From Bog-532 sp963720945 (GTDB lineage Bacteria > Actinomycetota > Actinomycetes > Streptosporangiales > Streptosporangiaceae): 64,000 nucleotides of DNA. This document shows positions 21,324 to 32,529 of the stretch, piece after piece; the first letter of the stretch is position 1; each line of letters starts with the position of its first letter. The stretch lies in the NCBI GenBank assembly GCA_963720945.1, contig CAVRHH010000029.1, positions 992,001 to 1,056,000 on the forward strand, written 5' to 3'. Position numbers and translations under genes: made by a program. The notes beneath the pieces were generated by a model. It was not told the origin of the DNA, did no database searches, and saw nothing but the letters and a program-made list of their open reading frames with translations.

Positions 21324-23846
21324 TCAGGCCTGGCGGTAACGCTTCCTGGGCGGCCGGGAGTCCGCGGCGCCGGGCGCGGGGCCCGGCGCTGAGCCGAGGT
21401 GCTGGTCCGCGGCCCAGGTGGCGATCTGGATGCGGGAGCTGAAGCCGAGTTTGGCCATGATGTTGGCCACGTGCCGGGCCGCGGTGGCCGGGCTGATGGA
21501 CAGCTCGCCGGCGATGGCCTTGTTGCTGCGGCCATCGGCGATCAGCGTGGCGACCTGCCGCTCCCGGCGGGTCAGCGTGGTGGGCCGGGGCCCGGCCGCG
21601 TCGTACGCCCCGGCCGTGGTCAGCGGGGGGTCACCGGTGCTGCCCGCGGCCTCGCCCAGGGCCAGCGCGACGGCGGCGTCGGCGCTGGCGGCCAGCCCCT
21701 GCGCCCATGAGCGCGCGATAGCGGGCTCGCCCAGACGGCGGGCCGGGGCCAGGTACTTCTCGACCCGGGCGCCCGGCAGCGCAGGAAGGCCGGCCGCCTC
21801 CCGGAGCGCGCTCGCGGCGGCGATCAGCCGAACGGCCTGCTCCGGCTGTTTCTCCCGCACGGCCAGGGCCGCGAACGCCTCCAGGCCCCGCGCCACCCCG
21901 ATCCGTGAGCCGGTGGAGCAGCTGAGCCGGATGCTTTCGGTCAGGTGCTGGCGGGCAAGCTCCACGTTGTCCAGGTCGATGGCGATCCGCCCGAGGCCGG
22001 CCAGGCAGCGCGCGATCTCCGGCCGCGCGTCGATCTCGCGCAGGATGGCCAGGGCCTCCAGGTAGCGGGTGTGCGCGCCGGCCGGATCGCCGCGCAGCCG
22101 GGCCAGGTCGCCGAGGCCAAGCAGGGAGCGGGCCACCCCCCACCACTGGTCGATGCGGCGCATGACGGTCATCGAGGCGCTGGCCAGCTGCTGCGCTTCG
22201 CGCAGCCGGCCCTGCAGCCCCGCCACCGCGGCCCGGGTGCCCAGGGCGTACCCCTCGTGCCATCCGTCGCCGGCTCTCTGGGCCACCGCCAGCACCTCGT
22301 CGACCCGGGATACCGCGTCCGCCATCCGGCCCCGGTGCAGCGCGACCTCGGCGAGCAGGTTCAGCGCGGCCGCGGTCCAGAACTCCTCCCCGGCCGAGCG
22401 GCATACGGCCAGGCCCTCGCCGGCGCGGGACTCGGCCGCGGCCGGATCACTGGAGAGGGTGAGCTGCGCGCGCGCCACCAGGGCGGCACCCCGGATGCGG
22501 GCCGGCAGCGACGGCGCGTCCAGCGCCAGGAAGGAGTCCAGCCACTCGCCGCCTTCGGCGAACGAGCCGCGGGCGATCCAGCAGGGGCTGACCGCGGTGC
22601 AGATCCGCAGGCCCGCTTCGGCGTCGGAGGTGGCCAGGCACCAGGCCAGCACCTGCCACACGTTGCCGACGTCCACGTCGTACCGGCGGAACACGTCCAC
22701 CCGGGCCGGCCAGGGCGCCGGGACCCGCGCCATGCCGATGGCCAGGTTCCGCTCCGACGTCCGCAGCGCGTAGTCGCACAGCCTGCGCTGGAAAGCCGCC
22801 GATTCACCGGCCTCCGCCAGGCGTCCGGCCGCGTACTCGCGGATCGTGCGCAGCAGCCGGTAGCGCGCCTGGCCGAGCGCCTCCGGCTCGAGCACCACCA
22901 GCGACTTGTCCACCAGCGCGGCCAGCAGATCAAGAACGTCACCGGCCGGGATGTCGTCATCGGAGCATACCTGTTCGGCCATCTCCAGCGACCAGCCGGC
23001 GAAGACCGACAGCCGGCGCAGCAGGACCTGCTCCGGGCGGGACAGCAGTTCGTGACTCCAGTCGATCGTGCCGCGCAGCGTCCGCTGGCGGGCCGGGGCG
23101 GTCCGGTCGCCGCCGGTGAGAAGGCCGAACCGGTCGGTCAGGCGCGCGCTGATCTGGTCGATGGACAGCGCGCGGACCCGGGCGGCGGCCAGCTCGATCG
23201 CCAGCGGTATGCCGTCCAGCGCGCGGCACAGCGAGGCGACGGCCCCGGCGTTGGCCGGGCCGATCGTGAAGCTGGGCAGCGCGGCGGCGGCCCGGTCCGC
23301 GAACAGGCGCATCGCCTCGTAGCCAGGCGCCTCCGCCGGGGTCACCGCAGTGTCATCCGGCGCGACGGACAGCGCCGGCACCTGCCATACCTTTTCGGCC
23401 GCGACGCGCAGCGGCTCACGGCTCGTCGCGAGGAGCCGCAGCCCGGGCGCGCTGGCCAGCAGACGCTGGCAGACGTGGGCGCACGTGTCGATGAGGTGCT
23501 CGCAGTTGTCGAATGCCAGCAGCATCCGGCGCGGCTGGAGGGCCGCGGCCAGCGTTTCCAGCAGGGGCCGCGACGGTTCTTCGCTGACGCCGACGACCGA
23601 CGCCACGCGTGAGACAACGAGATCGGGCTGCCGCAGATCACTCAGCTCGACGAACCAGACGCCATCGGGGAAATCATCCACAGCCGCGGCGCACACCTGC
23701 AGGGCAAGCCGGGTTTTGCCGATTCCCCCGGCTCCGCACAGGGTGAGTGCGCGGGTCTCCCCCACCAGCCGGAGCAGCTCGGTGAGCTGGTCCTCGCGGC
23801 CGACGAAACTATTCGGCGCCTGGGGCAGATTGGTCAGAATCTCCAC
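21324..23846 (-). CDS. Large ATP-binding LuxR-family regulator (LAL/AfsR-like)
   Basis: An 840-residue transcription factor. An NB-ARC type ATPase begins at residue 12 (NSFVGREDQ) with Walker A CGAGGIGKTRLALQ and Walker B RMLLAFDNCEH. A winged helix and TPR-like repeats (about 430-720) follow, and a LuxR helix-turn-helix lies near 770-825 (LTRRERQVATLIADGRSNKAIAGEL). These proteins act as ATP-dependent signal integrators, often for secondary metabolism or stress. The predicted start is a GTG with GAGG only 2-3 bases before it, so a slightly different start is possible. The MDR gene follows on the same strand. Confidence 0.85.
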   Translation of the reverse strand: MEILTNLPQAPNSFVGREDQLTELLRLVGETRALTLCGAGGIGKTRLALQVCAAAVDDFPDGVWFVELSDLRQPDLVVSRVASVVGVSEEPSRPLLETLAAALQPRRMLLAFDNCEHLIDTCAHVCQRLLASAPGLRLLATSREPLRVAAEKVWQVPALSVAPDDTAVTPAEAPGYEAMRLFADRAAAALPSFTIGPANAGAVASLCRALDGIPLAIELAAARVRALSIDQISARLTDRFGLLTGGDRTAPARQRTLRGTIDWSHELLSRPEQVLLRRLSVFAGWSLEMAEQVCSDDDIPAGDVLDLLAALVDKSLVVLEPEALGQARYRLLRTIREYAAGRLAEAGESAAFQRRLCDYALRTSERNLAIGMARVPAPWPARVDVFRRYDVDVGNVWQVLAWCLATSDAEAGLRICTAVSPCWIARGSFAEGGEWLDSFLALDAPSLPARIRGAALVARAQLTLSSDPAAAESRAGEGLAVCRSAGEEFWTAAALNLLAEVALHRGRMADAVSRVDEVLAVAQRAGDGWHEGYALGTRAAVAGLQGRLREAQQLASASMTVMRRIDQWWGVARSLLGLGDLARLRGDPAGAHTRYLEALAILREIDARPEIARCLAGLGRIAIDLDNVELARQHLTESIRLSCSTGSRIGVARGLEAFAALAVREKQPEQAVRLIAAASALREAAGLPALPGARVEKYLAPARRLGEPAIARSWAQGLAASADAAVALALGEAAGSTGDPPLTTAGAYDAAGPRPTTLTRRERQVATLIADGRSNKAIAGELSISPATAARHVANIMAKLGFSSRIQIATWAADQHLGSAPGPAPGAADSRPPRKRYRQA

Positions 23847-24208
23847 TACCTCGCATCGCTGCTGGCCGATTCCCGGGGGCGGGTCACTTCGCGGTCAGCG
23901 CGGCCGACGGCGTTCGGAATCCGGATAGCTCCGCCACCAAGCCTATGGCCAGCCCAGCGCGTCTGCCCATAATCGGGCGGTAAAAGAAATACATAACCGC
24001 CTACATAATTCGGACGATGCGCCTTAGCGAGCATCCGCCCTATCGTCAAGCCTTGCACGGGTCCGTCTGAAGGAAACACCGCCGACGCTGGCGGCGGGGT
24101 GTGGGGGCAAGAACCGGGCGCTGACCCGGGCCGGGCCGGATGGGCCAGCTGGCCTGACCCATCCGGTCCGGGCGGCGTCGTTCCCGGGTCAGCTGATGAA
24201 CGGGCCGT
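23847..24208. other. Intergenic region between the MFS and LuxR-type genes
   Basis: This 362-base gap has no supported gene. It contains the hairpin at 24136-24166 downstream of the MFS gene. A relatively AT-rich stretch at 23975-24020 (AAAGAAATACATAACC, ACATAATTC) is the likely promoter of the LuxR-type regulator. Confidence 0.5.
24136..24166. terminator. Hairpin downstream of the MFS gene
   Basis: CCGGATGGG and CCCATCCGG pair perfectly across a 13-base loop that itself contains a CCAGCTGG palindrome. It lies 43 bases after the MFS stop and is a likely transcription terminator. Confidence 0.55.
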
Positions 24209-25699
24209 TCACTGGTTCCGGGTTCGCGGCCGCGCGGTATCAGCAGCGGCAGGCTCGGGATCAGCAGCGGCAGGCTCGGGCACCAGCTGAGGCGGCCCGT
24301 TCTTTTCCGCACCGATCAGCCGGTCGGGAAGCCGGGCGCCGACGATCAGCCCCGTCACACTGATCACGATGCCGAACGAGAACGCCAGGGCTACTCCCGG
24401 GCGATGACCCAGCCCGCCCGCGGTGGCCGCAACGATCGCCCCCGCCACCCCGGTCCCGATCGCCTGGCCGAGCACGTCGCACAGCTGGAGACCCGAGGTG
24501 ACCCTGCCTTCCTCCCCCGCCGCGGCGCGATCCAGCGTGGCCACCGACAAGGGCGCATAGGCCAGGCCCATGCCGGCGCCGGCCACCGCCCACGCCAGGA
24601 CCCCGAGCCCGGCTGGCACCGACGGCAGCAGCGCGGCGCTCATCAGGGCGAGGCCGGCCAGTACAAAGCCCTCGCCCGAACGGACCAGGCGGCGGGGGCC
24701 GAACCGGGCGATGGTACGGGCCTGCACCCAGGAGCCCGCCGTCCAGGTGAGGGTCGACGCGGTGAGAGCGAGCGCGGCCAGCGCCGTCGGGGCGTGGCGG
24801 ACGGCCGTAATGGCGTACGGCACGTACGCGTCGCCTGCGAAGAAGCAGCAGGTAAGCAGGCCACGGCTGAGGATCGTGGCCGGCAGCCCGCGCCGGGCGG
24901 CCAGGGTCCCGGGGGGCGTCAGCAGGCGCAGCGAGGCCGCGAGCAGGCTGCCGCCGGCGATGACGCCCGCTACGGCAGCGGGCAGCCGGCCGGAACTGAC
25001 CGCGGCCAGGGCCAGGCCGGCCCCGGCGACCACGCCGAGCATGGGCAGGAACGGCACCGCCGCGTGGCCGGCCTGAGCGGCGGGCGGTACGCGCCGCAGG
25101 GCCAGCACCACCAGCCCGCCGGCAAAGGCCACCAGCGGCAGGAGCCCCAGGAACACCCACCGCCAGCCGGCCGCCGAGGCCACGAGGGCCGCGATGGCCG
25201 GCCCGATCAGCCCCGGCACCACCCAGGCCGTGGACATCACCGCGAACATGCGCGGCCGGCAGCGGTCGGGGTACCCCCGGGATATCGCCACGTACGCCAC
25301 GGCGGGCACGACACCGGCGCCGAGGCCCTGCACCGCCCGCCCGGCCACCAGCACCGCCATGCTGGGGGCGGTCCCGCCGATGGTCAGGCCGGCGGCGAAG
25401 AAAGCCAGGCCGGCCAGCATCGGCCAGCCCAGCGGCACCCGGTCGGCCCAGGTGCCGGCGAGCACGATGCCGATGAGGCTGGACAGCAGGAAGGCGCTGA
25501 ACACCCAGCCGTACAGCTGCAGGTCGCCCAGATGGCGGCTGACCACCGGCAGCACGGTGGCGATGGCGAGCGCCTCGAAGGCAACGAGGGTGACGGCGAG
25601 CACGAGACCGATCGTCAGGGACCGGCGCTCGGGTGCCCACACGCCGCCTGGCGAATCCGCCAGCGTCCGCGGCGTGGGCGCAGCCCGTTGCGTACTCAT
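24209..25699 (-). CDS. MFS drug/solute exporter
   Basis: A 496-residue polytopic protein; the ATG at 25699 is preferred over 25747 because the first transmembrane helix begins about 30 residues later. Multiple hydrophobic spans with the MFS motif between helices 2 and 3 (GTWADRVPLGWP) and an antiporter-like VPGLIGPAI segment suggest a proton-coupled exporter of the DHA type. The C-terminal tail contains a duplicated PEPAAAD unit encoded by a direct repeat at 24238-24278. The substrate cannot be deduced. Confidence 0.82.
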   Translation of the reverse strand: MSTQRAAPTPRTLADSPGGVWAPERRSLTIGLVLAVTLVAFEALAIATVLPVVSRHLGDLQLYGWVFSAFLLSSLIGIVLAGTWADRVPLGWPMLAGLAFFAAGLTIGGTAPSMAVLVAGRAVQGLGAGVVPAVAYVAISRGYPDRCRPRMFAVMSTAWVVPGLIGPAIAALVASAAGWRWVFLGLLPLVAFAGGLVVLALRRVPPAAQAGHAAVPFLPMLGVVAGAGLALAAVSSGRLPAAVAGVIAGGSLLAASLRLLTPPGTLAARRGLPATILSRGLLTCCFFAGDAYVPYAITAVRHAPTALAALALTASTLTWTAGSWVQARTIARFGPRRLVRSGEGFVLAGLALMSAALLPSVPAGLGVLAWAVAGAGMGLAYAPLSVATLDRAAAGEEGRVTSGLQLCDVLGQAIGTGVAGAIVAATAGGLGHRPGVALAFSFGIVISVTGLIVGARLPDRLIGAEKNGPPQLVPEPAAADPEPAAADTARPRTRNQ

Positions 25700-25760
25700 T
25701 TCAGCCAGCCTAAAACCCGAAGCGCAATTGACGTCAAGGCCGTGCACCGGCGGCAGCGAA

Positions 25761-25801
25761 CGGCCCGGCCGGCCAGGCGGGATACCTGGCCGGCCGGGCC
25801 G
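25761..25801. terminator. Perfect 17-bp inverted repeat
   Basis: CGGCCCGGCCGGCCAGG and its exact complement flank a 7-base loop (CGGGATA). It lies just after the stop of the PadR-linked membrane protein gene and upstream of the MFS start, both on the minus strand. It is a strong candidate terminator. Confidence 0.75.
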
Positions 25802-25819
25802 TGGCCGGCAGCCGGGAAG

Positions 25820-26539
25820 CTACCGCCGGGCGGGTGCGGCCCGGGTGGCCGGTGGCCGGTAGTACTGCCCGGCGCGGGGGCCGAAGATGAGCAACATCGC
25901 GGCCAGGCCGACGAGCCAGAGGGCGGCGGCGGCGATCAGGTCGGCGGGGGCGTAGACGGCCGCACCCTCGCCGAGGGCGATCAGGACGCTCGCCGTCACG
26001 AACGCGAAGAACGCCATGAAAGCGGGCCTGGCCCAGTCGTAGCCGCGGCTGTTCGCCCAGGCCAGCCACAGCCACACCAGCGCGACAATCGGCCCGCCGA
26101 TCTTGTCGGCGGTCAGATGAAGCACGATCATGTGCCACTGCGCCGTGGTCAAGGCCGGATAATGGTGCAGCACGCTGGTCCTGAGGCTGCCGGCGGTGGC
26201 CATGACGGTGATCACGACCCCCAATTCCACCAGGGCACCGGCGCACATCAGCGCGACCGCGGCCCGCACGGTGCGCGGCTGGGCCGGGCGCGGCCGCAGC
26301 CGCAGCCGGACCGCGCCTTTGAGCAGGTCAGCCGACGCGGCCAGGCCCGGACGGCGCTGTTCGCCGGCGGCACATGCCAGCAGGACGGCGAGGATCTCCT
26401 CCTCGTTCTCCCGCCGCCAGGCCCGCGGATAGCAGGCCAGCCGCCGCCGGTAGGCGCGTTCCAGCCGCAGGGCGGAATCGGAAGGGTCCGCGTGCTCAGG
26501 GAAACCGGGGAAGTCGCGGAACTCGGCTGGATCATTCAT
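25820..26539 (-). CDS. PadR-linked integral membrane protein
   Basis: A 239-residue protein. An N-terminal cytoplasmic region has a YRRRLACYPRAWRRENEEEILAVLL segment of the kind found in membrane proteins that pair with PadR repressors. Four to five hydrophobic spans follow (about residues 95-225). Its start codon overlaps the padR stop by 4 bases, so the two are translationally coupled. The function is unknown; such pairs often respond to membrane-active compounds. Confidence 0.75.
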   Translation of the reverse strand: MNDPAEFRDFPGFPEHADPSDSALRLERAYRRRLACYPRAWRRENEEEILAVLLACAAGEQRRPGLAASADLLKGAVRLRLRPRPAQPRTVRAAVALMCAGALVELGVVITVMATAGSLRTSVLHHYPALTTAQWHMIVLHLTADKIGGPIVALVWLWLAWANSRGYDWARPAFMAFFAFVTASVLIALGEGAAVYAPADLIAAAALWLVGLAAMLLIFGPRAGQYYRPPATRAAPARR

Positions 26540-26868
26540 GTCAGCACCCCCAGCGGGGACAGCCGCGCCAGCGCGGCACGAGCGTTAGCCTGCAGCCGGG
26601 CCGCCTCCGCGGCCAGCAGCTGGCCCCCGGCAGGGGTCAGCGTGTAGTAGCGGCGGAGCCGGTTGCCGACGATCTCTTCCCGGTCGACCGCGATCAGGTC
26701 CTCGGCGCGCAGCCGGTCCAGGGCCGTGTACAGCGTCCCGGGGCGCAGCTTCACCCGGCCGCCAGAGATCTCCCGGACGTCGGCGATGATCCCGTAGCCG
26801 TGCTGAGCGCCAGACGCCAGCGCGGTCAGGATCAGGAACGTCGCTTCTTGCATCGTCCGTGTAGCCAT
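26536..26868 (-). CDS. PadR-family transcriptional repressor
   Basis: A 110-residue winged-helix protein with the PadR core: LILTALASGAQHGYGIIADVRE, then LRPGTLYTALDRLRAEDLI and the RRYYTLTPAG wing. TATATAAC lies about 8-14 bases before the ATG with no ribosome site, so the transcript may be leaderless. It probably represses its own operon, which also encodes the membrane protein downstream. Confidence 0.9.
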   Translation of the reverse strand: MATRTMQEATFLILTALASGAQHGYGIIADVREISGGRVKLRPGTLYTALDRLRAEDLIAVDREEIVGNRLRRYYTLTPAGGQLLAAEAARLQANARAALARLSPLGVLT

Positions 26869-26961
26869 ACCAACGTTATATACCGATGAACTAGCGATGG
26901 CAACCCTTCCCGCGGCGATTATCCGGGCAGCGTCCGGGCCGGTAGCTCCTCCTCCTCCTGC

Positions 26962-28110
26962 TCAGCCGGCCCGGGCGGCGGACAGCAGCTCGCGGGCGAT
27001 GATGAGCTTCTGGATCTCGCTGGTGCCCTCGTACAGCCGGTACAGCCGCGAGTCCCGGTACATGCGCTCGACCACGGTCGAGGCCATGTAGCCGAGGCCG
27101 CCGTGCACCTGCACGCCGCGGTCGGCGACCCGGGAGACCATCTCGCTGCAGTACAGCTTGGCCGCCGACGGCCCGGCCGCGACGTCCGTGCCCGCGTCGT
27201 AGGCGGCGGCCGCGGTCAGCACCAGGCTGCGCCCGGCCGCCAGCTCCGCGTAGGAATCGGCCAGCATCGCCTGAACCAGCTGGTAATCCCCGATGGGGCG
27301 GCCGCCCTGCCTGCTGGTGGCGGCGTGGCTGACCGACTCGTCCAGGATCCGCTGCGCGGTGCCCACGCACATGGCCGCGATATGCAGCCGCCCGCGGGCG
27401 AGCACGGTCATCGCGCTGCGGTAGCCGCGGCCCTCCTCCCCGACGAGCCGGTCCGCCGGCACGCGCACGCCGTCGAGGACCACCTCCGCGGTCCAGGCGC
27501 CGCGCTGGCCCATCTTGTGGTCACGAGGCCCGACGGTCAGGCCCGGGCTGGCCGCGTCCACCAGGAAAACGGAGATCCCGCGGCCCGCCTCCGCGCCCGG
27601 GTCGGTGCGCGCGAACACGACGAACAGGCCGGCCAGCGGCGCGTTGGTGATGAACCGCTTGGTCCCGGTCAGCACCCATTCCTGGCCGTCACGCCGCGCG
27701 GACGTCTTCAGGCCGGACGGGCTGGACCCGGCCTCGGACTCGGTCAGCGCGAACGAGGCGATCAGCTCGCCGGCCGCCAGCCGGGGCAGGAACGTCTTTT
27801 TCTGGTCCTCGTTCCCGAACTTCGCGATGACCTGCCCGGCGATCCCGTTATTGGTGCCGAACAGGGACCGGAAGGCAGGCGCCGTGTAGCCGAATTCGAA
27901 CCCCAGGCGCACATCCTGGGACATGGACACGCCGATCCCGCCGAACTCTTCGGGCAGCGCGTAGCCGAACAGGCCGAGCCCGGCGGTGGCGGCCCGCAGG
28001 TCGTCCGGAACCGCGTCCGCCGCCTCGATCTCCTCCTCGCGCGGGATGACCCGCTCGCGCACAAACCGCCGCACCGCGTCCCGCACCTGATCGAACGATT
28101 CTTCGTCCAT
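26962..28110 (-). CDS. Acyl-CoA dehydrogenase
   Basis: A 382-residue flavoprotein; the ATG at 28110 follows GGAGGTGGAC, while an in-frame GTG at 28122 lies before that ribosome site. The family blocks are present in order: FALTESEAGSSPSGLKTSA (FAD/substrate loop), FITNAPLAGLFVVFARTD, RQGGRPIGDYQLVQ and the C-terminal DSRLYRLYEGTSEIQKLIIARELL with the catalytic Glu region. It oxidises acyl-CoA to 2-enoyl-CoA in fatty-acid or branched-chain catabolism; the chain length is not deducible. It lies downstream of acs but beyond a strong terminator. Confidence 0.9.
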   Translation of the reverse strand: MDEESFDQVRDAVRRFVRERVIPREEEIEAADAVPDDLRAATAGLGLFGYALPEEFGGIGVSMSQDVRLGFEFGYTAPAFRSLFGTNNGIAGQVIAKFGNEDQKKTFLPRLAAGELIASFALTESEAGSSPSGLKTSARRDGQEWVLTGTKRFITNAPLAGLFVVFARTDPGAEAGRGISVFLVDAASPGLTVGPRDHKMGQRGAWTAEVVLDGVRVPADRLVGEEGRGYRSAMTVLARGRLHIAAMCVGTAQRILDESVSHAATSRQGGRPIGDYQLVQAMLADSYAELAAGRSLVLTAAAAYDAGTDVAAGPSAAKLYCSEMVSRVADRGVQVHGGLGYMASTVVERMYRDSRLYRLYEGTSEIQKLIIARELLSAARAG

Positions 28111-28190
28111 GTCCACCTCCACGATTCCCCCGCCCTCTCCCGCTCCGGGGGACGCCCCCCGCCCGGCGCCGCGTCACCCGGCGCCGAGTC

Positions 28191-28229
28191 GGGCAGAGTT
28201 TCCCGCAGCATCTGCGGGAAACTCTGCCC
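28191..28229. terminator. Perfect 18-bp inverted repeat after acs
   Basis: GGGCAGAGTTTCCCGCAG and its exact complement surround a CAT loop. It lies 44 bases beyond the acs stop on the minus strand and before the acyl-CoA dehydrogenase start. It is one of the strongest terminator-like hairpins in the window. Confidence 0.85.
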
Positions 28230-28272
28230 AACCTGGTACCGGTACGGGGGGACGCCGCGCACCCGGGGGGTG

Positions 28273-30261
<1,989 letters not shown>

Positions 30262-30486
30262 GGCTGGCTCCTTCCGCAACACTCCGGGGGCCAGTCGCCG
30301 CCGCGACGTCGCCGCATGTCAGGGCCCGATGCCACGGCGCGACTGCTCTGGTTCCGGAGTGGGGGACGCGTAAAGGTCCCCAGGTATTGACGCTTCCCGA
30401 GTATTCGCCCTGAAACATGCCAGCGCCAGGATTTTCGGTTTCCGGAATGCCCGTCCCGGTAACCGCATCATTGCCGCGTTACTAAT

Positions 30487-30537
30487 GCTTGACATGCTAA
30501 GCACTTGCTTGACATAGTTTGCATGGGGGTGTAGCGT
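30487..30537 (+). promoter_or_regulatory. Promoter of the phasin-like operon with duplicated TGCTTGACAT
   Basis: The decamer TGCTTGACAT occurs at 30487-30496 and 30507-30516. The second copy gives a -35 TTGACA at 30509-30514, followed after 17 bases by a -10 TAGCGT at 30532-30537. The 20-base repeat spacing (two DNA turns) may reflect an operator as well as a promoter. Confidence 0.6.
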
Positions 30538-30577
30538 GGTACACAGGTACAGAAGGACGTCGCATGGAGGACACATC

Positions 30578-30835
30578 ATGACCAATCCCCAGGATCAGTA
30601 CACGCAGGCGTTCAAGCAGACGCAGGACACAATGATGGCCGCGTTCGACGCATGGACGCACGCCTTCCAGCAGGGGCTTGGCCAGGTGCCGGGCGCTACC
30701 GCGGTCGACCCCAAGCAGGTCATCGACCAGGTCTTCGACTTCGCCACCATGGTGCTGAACGCGCAGCGCGAGTTCGCCAAGCAGCTGATTGCCACCAGCA
30801 CCGCGGCAGCCGGCAGCCTCAAGAGCGCCAAGTAG
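30578..30835 (+). CDS. Small phasin-like protein
   Basis: An 85-residue protein starting at the ATG with GGAGG upstream; the frame opens earlier at 30536 without a ribosome site. It is almost entirely amphipathic helix (FKQTQDTMMAAFDAWTHAFQQG, then VIDQVFDFATMVLNAQREFAKQL), which resembles the NAQREFA pattern of phasins that coat polyhydroxyalkanoate or lipid granules. It is followed by a second granule-type protein and is close to acs and a PHA depolymerase, which supports this reading. Confidence 0.65.
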   Translation: MTNPQDQYTQAFKQTQDTMMAAFDAWTHAFQQGLGQVPGATAVDPKQVIDQVFDFATMVLNAQREFAKQLIATSTAAAGSLKSAK

Positions 30836-30944
30836 GCGGCGACCATGCCCGTCAGGACACCGAACGGGACCAGACGGGTGTAAGCCTGGGGTCTGGCGTG
30901 CGCCTGACCCCAGGCCCGGGAACAACGGGATGAGGTCGGTAACC

Positions 30945-31643
30945 ATGCCAAAGACAACGCTCCCACGGGCCCCCTGGCCCTGGGCAGATCCGCTCTGGTG
31001 GGCCAGGCAGCAGATCAGGGTGAGCACGTACGTCGCGCACATGACGGAGGTCATGGTCCGGGCCTCCCTGGCCGCTTACAACGACGCCGCCCGGTCCAGC
31101 GTGCACGCGCTGGCTCACGGCTCCGCGCCGTGGGGCGCCTGGGCGATCGCCACCGCCACGCCGGACGCCCCCGTGCGGGAGACCCCGGTCACTGTGGAAC
31201 CACTGATCAAGGCCGCGCAGCCACTGATCAAGGCCGCGCAACCGACGGTCCACGAGCTAAATGGGCAGCTGACGGCGACGCAGCTTAGGCCGGAGCTGAC
31301 GCCCGTGCCGCCTGCGGCCGAGCTGACGGCCGTACCGCCTGCGGCCGAGCTGACGGCCGTACCGCCCGAGCCCGAGCTGACGGCCGTGCCGCCCGAGCCC
31401 GAGCTGACGGCCGTGCCGCCCGAGCCGCAGCCGGCCGCCGCACCGCAAGGCCCGGCGGAGGCGCCGGTGCCGGGGTGGGACGAGCTGACCCTCGGCTCAA
31501 TCCGGGCCCGGCTGCGCCGGCTCAGCGAGGACGATCTGGTGGCCCTGCACGACTGGGAGGAAGCCCACGACGCCCGCCCCGACGTGCTCAGCATGCTGGT
31601 GAATCGTCTGGCCAAGGTCCGTTCGGCAGAAGAAGGGGCTTGA
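30945..31643 (+). CDS. Lipid-droplet/granule-associated protein
   Basis: A 232-residue protein; ATG at 30945 or 30930 (GAGG lies between them). The N-terminal 60 residues are amphipathic with several Trp residues (PWPWADPLWWARQQ). The middle is a Pro-rich repeat PPE/A-x-ELTAV (about residues 105-160). The C-terminal 50 residues (WDELTLGSIRARLRRLSEDDLVALHDWEEAHDAR) match a domain I associate with actinobacterial lipid-droplet-associated proteins. It follows the phasin-like gene on the same strand and is probably co-expressed. It likely binds the granule surface. Confidence 0.6.
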   Translation: MPKTTLPRAPWPWADPLWWARQQIRVSTYVAHMTEVMVRASLAAYNDAARSSVHALAHGSAPWGAWAIATATPDAPVRETPVTVEPLIKAAQPLIKAAQPTVHELNGQLTATQLRPELTPVPPAAELTAVPPAAELTAVPPEPELTAVPPEPELTAVPPEPQPAAAPQGPAEAPVPGWDELTLGSIRARLRRLSEDDLVALHDWEEAHDARPDVLSMLVNRLAKVRSAEEGA

Positions 31644-31848
31644 CGGCAGGCCCGTCCTGGCATCGTTATGGTGTGAGACGACGGCGGAGCGGTGCAGGAA
31701 GCTCACCCGCGATCTGATCTCGGTCACGGTCGGGGTGGGCCGTCGCTCAGGCGGCCGCTGCGGACGGGCTCGCCGACGTGCCGGTCAACCGATCCCATCC
31801 AGCAGGCGTACCAGGCGATGTGGCGGCCCGGATACCCGGACTTCGAGA

Positions 31849-32319
31849 TCATCTAGGCCCGGCGGGGGCGCCCTGGGCCGGCTCGGCCGCCGTTTCCAGG
31901 TAACGCTTCAGGCCCTCCCAGAGGGCCCGTTCCTGCCGCGCGCCGATGACGCTGACGATGGGCGCCAGCGAGATAGCCATCCCCTTCGGCCGCACATGCC
32001 AGGCCCACCGCATGCGGGTGCCCGTGCCCGTGGTGTCAAACGTGAGCACTTCCTGCACGTCGGCCCACGACATGGACGTGTGCGTGGCCAGGCGGTGCGG
32101 CCGCTCGTATTCGGTCACCTCGACGCTCATGCCGACACTGCGGCCGGCCGTCATGTGCGTCAGCGCGAAACGCGTCCCTGCACCGATCGGGCCAGTGGTG
32201 ACCTTGACCGACTGCACCATGTCGGGGTTGTATTTGGGCTCGTTACATCCGTCGGCGACGAAATCGAAGACTTCTTCGACGGGACGGTCGATGACAATTT
32301 CGCCAATGATTCTCGCCAT
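31849..32319 (-). CDS. SRPBCC (START-like) domain protein
   Basis: A 156-residue polyketide-cyclase/dehydrase-like protein. The ATG at 32319 follows GGGAGGTG; a much longer upstream frame is not supported. The first strand-helix block IIGEIVIDRPVEEVFDFVADGCNEPKYNP is typical of SRPBCC proteins, which bind hydrophobic ligands in a deep cavity. No catalytic residues can be assigned. It is convergent with the granule-protein gene. Confidence 0.8.
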   Translation of the reverse strand: MARIIGEIVIDRPVEEVFDFVADGCNEPKYNPDMVQSVKVTTGPIGAGTRFALTHMTAGRSVGMSVEVTEYERPHRLATHTSMSWADVQEVLTFDTTGTGTRMRWAWHVRPKGMAISLAPIVSVIGARQERALWEGLKRYLETAAEPAQGAPAGPR

Positions 32320-32529
32320 GACCTGTGCACCTCCCGGACGGGATACGCGGACGCAGACATTGCTGCCATCCTCCGCTGCCGACAGTAGGTATTTCGGCAC
32401 CGGGCGCCAGAGGCAAAAGTCATCATCTCCGGGAGCGCGGTTCCTGGCGTCGCCGCAGGCCAGAATGGGGAGGAGCCCGGATTTAGCAGGGTGGCCTGGT
32501 CCACCGGCCGGCCCCGGCCACTGCCCGAT

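Noticed and set aside
30362..30381. Inverted repeat GGGGAC-N8-GTCCCC upstream of acs as a DevR box
   Set aside because: The spacing is 8 rather than 4 bases, the N4-spaced alternative has only one good half, and no -10 lies at the expected distance.
31740..31855. Possible C-terminal gene relic reading IQQAYQAMWRPGYPDFEII before a stop
   Set aside because: The peptide looks protein-like, but no family could be named and no upstream part exists; too weak to call.
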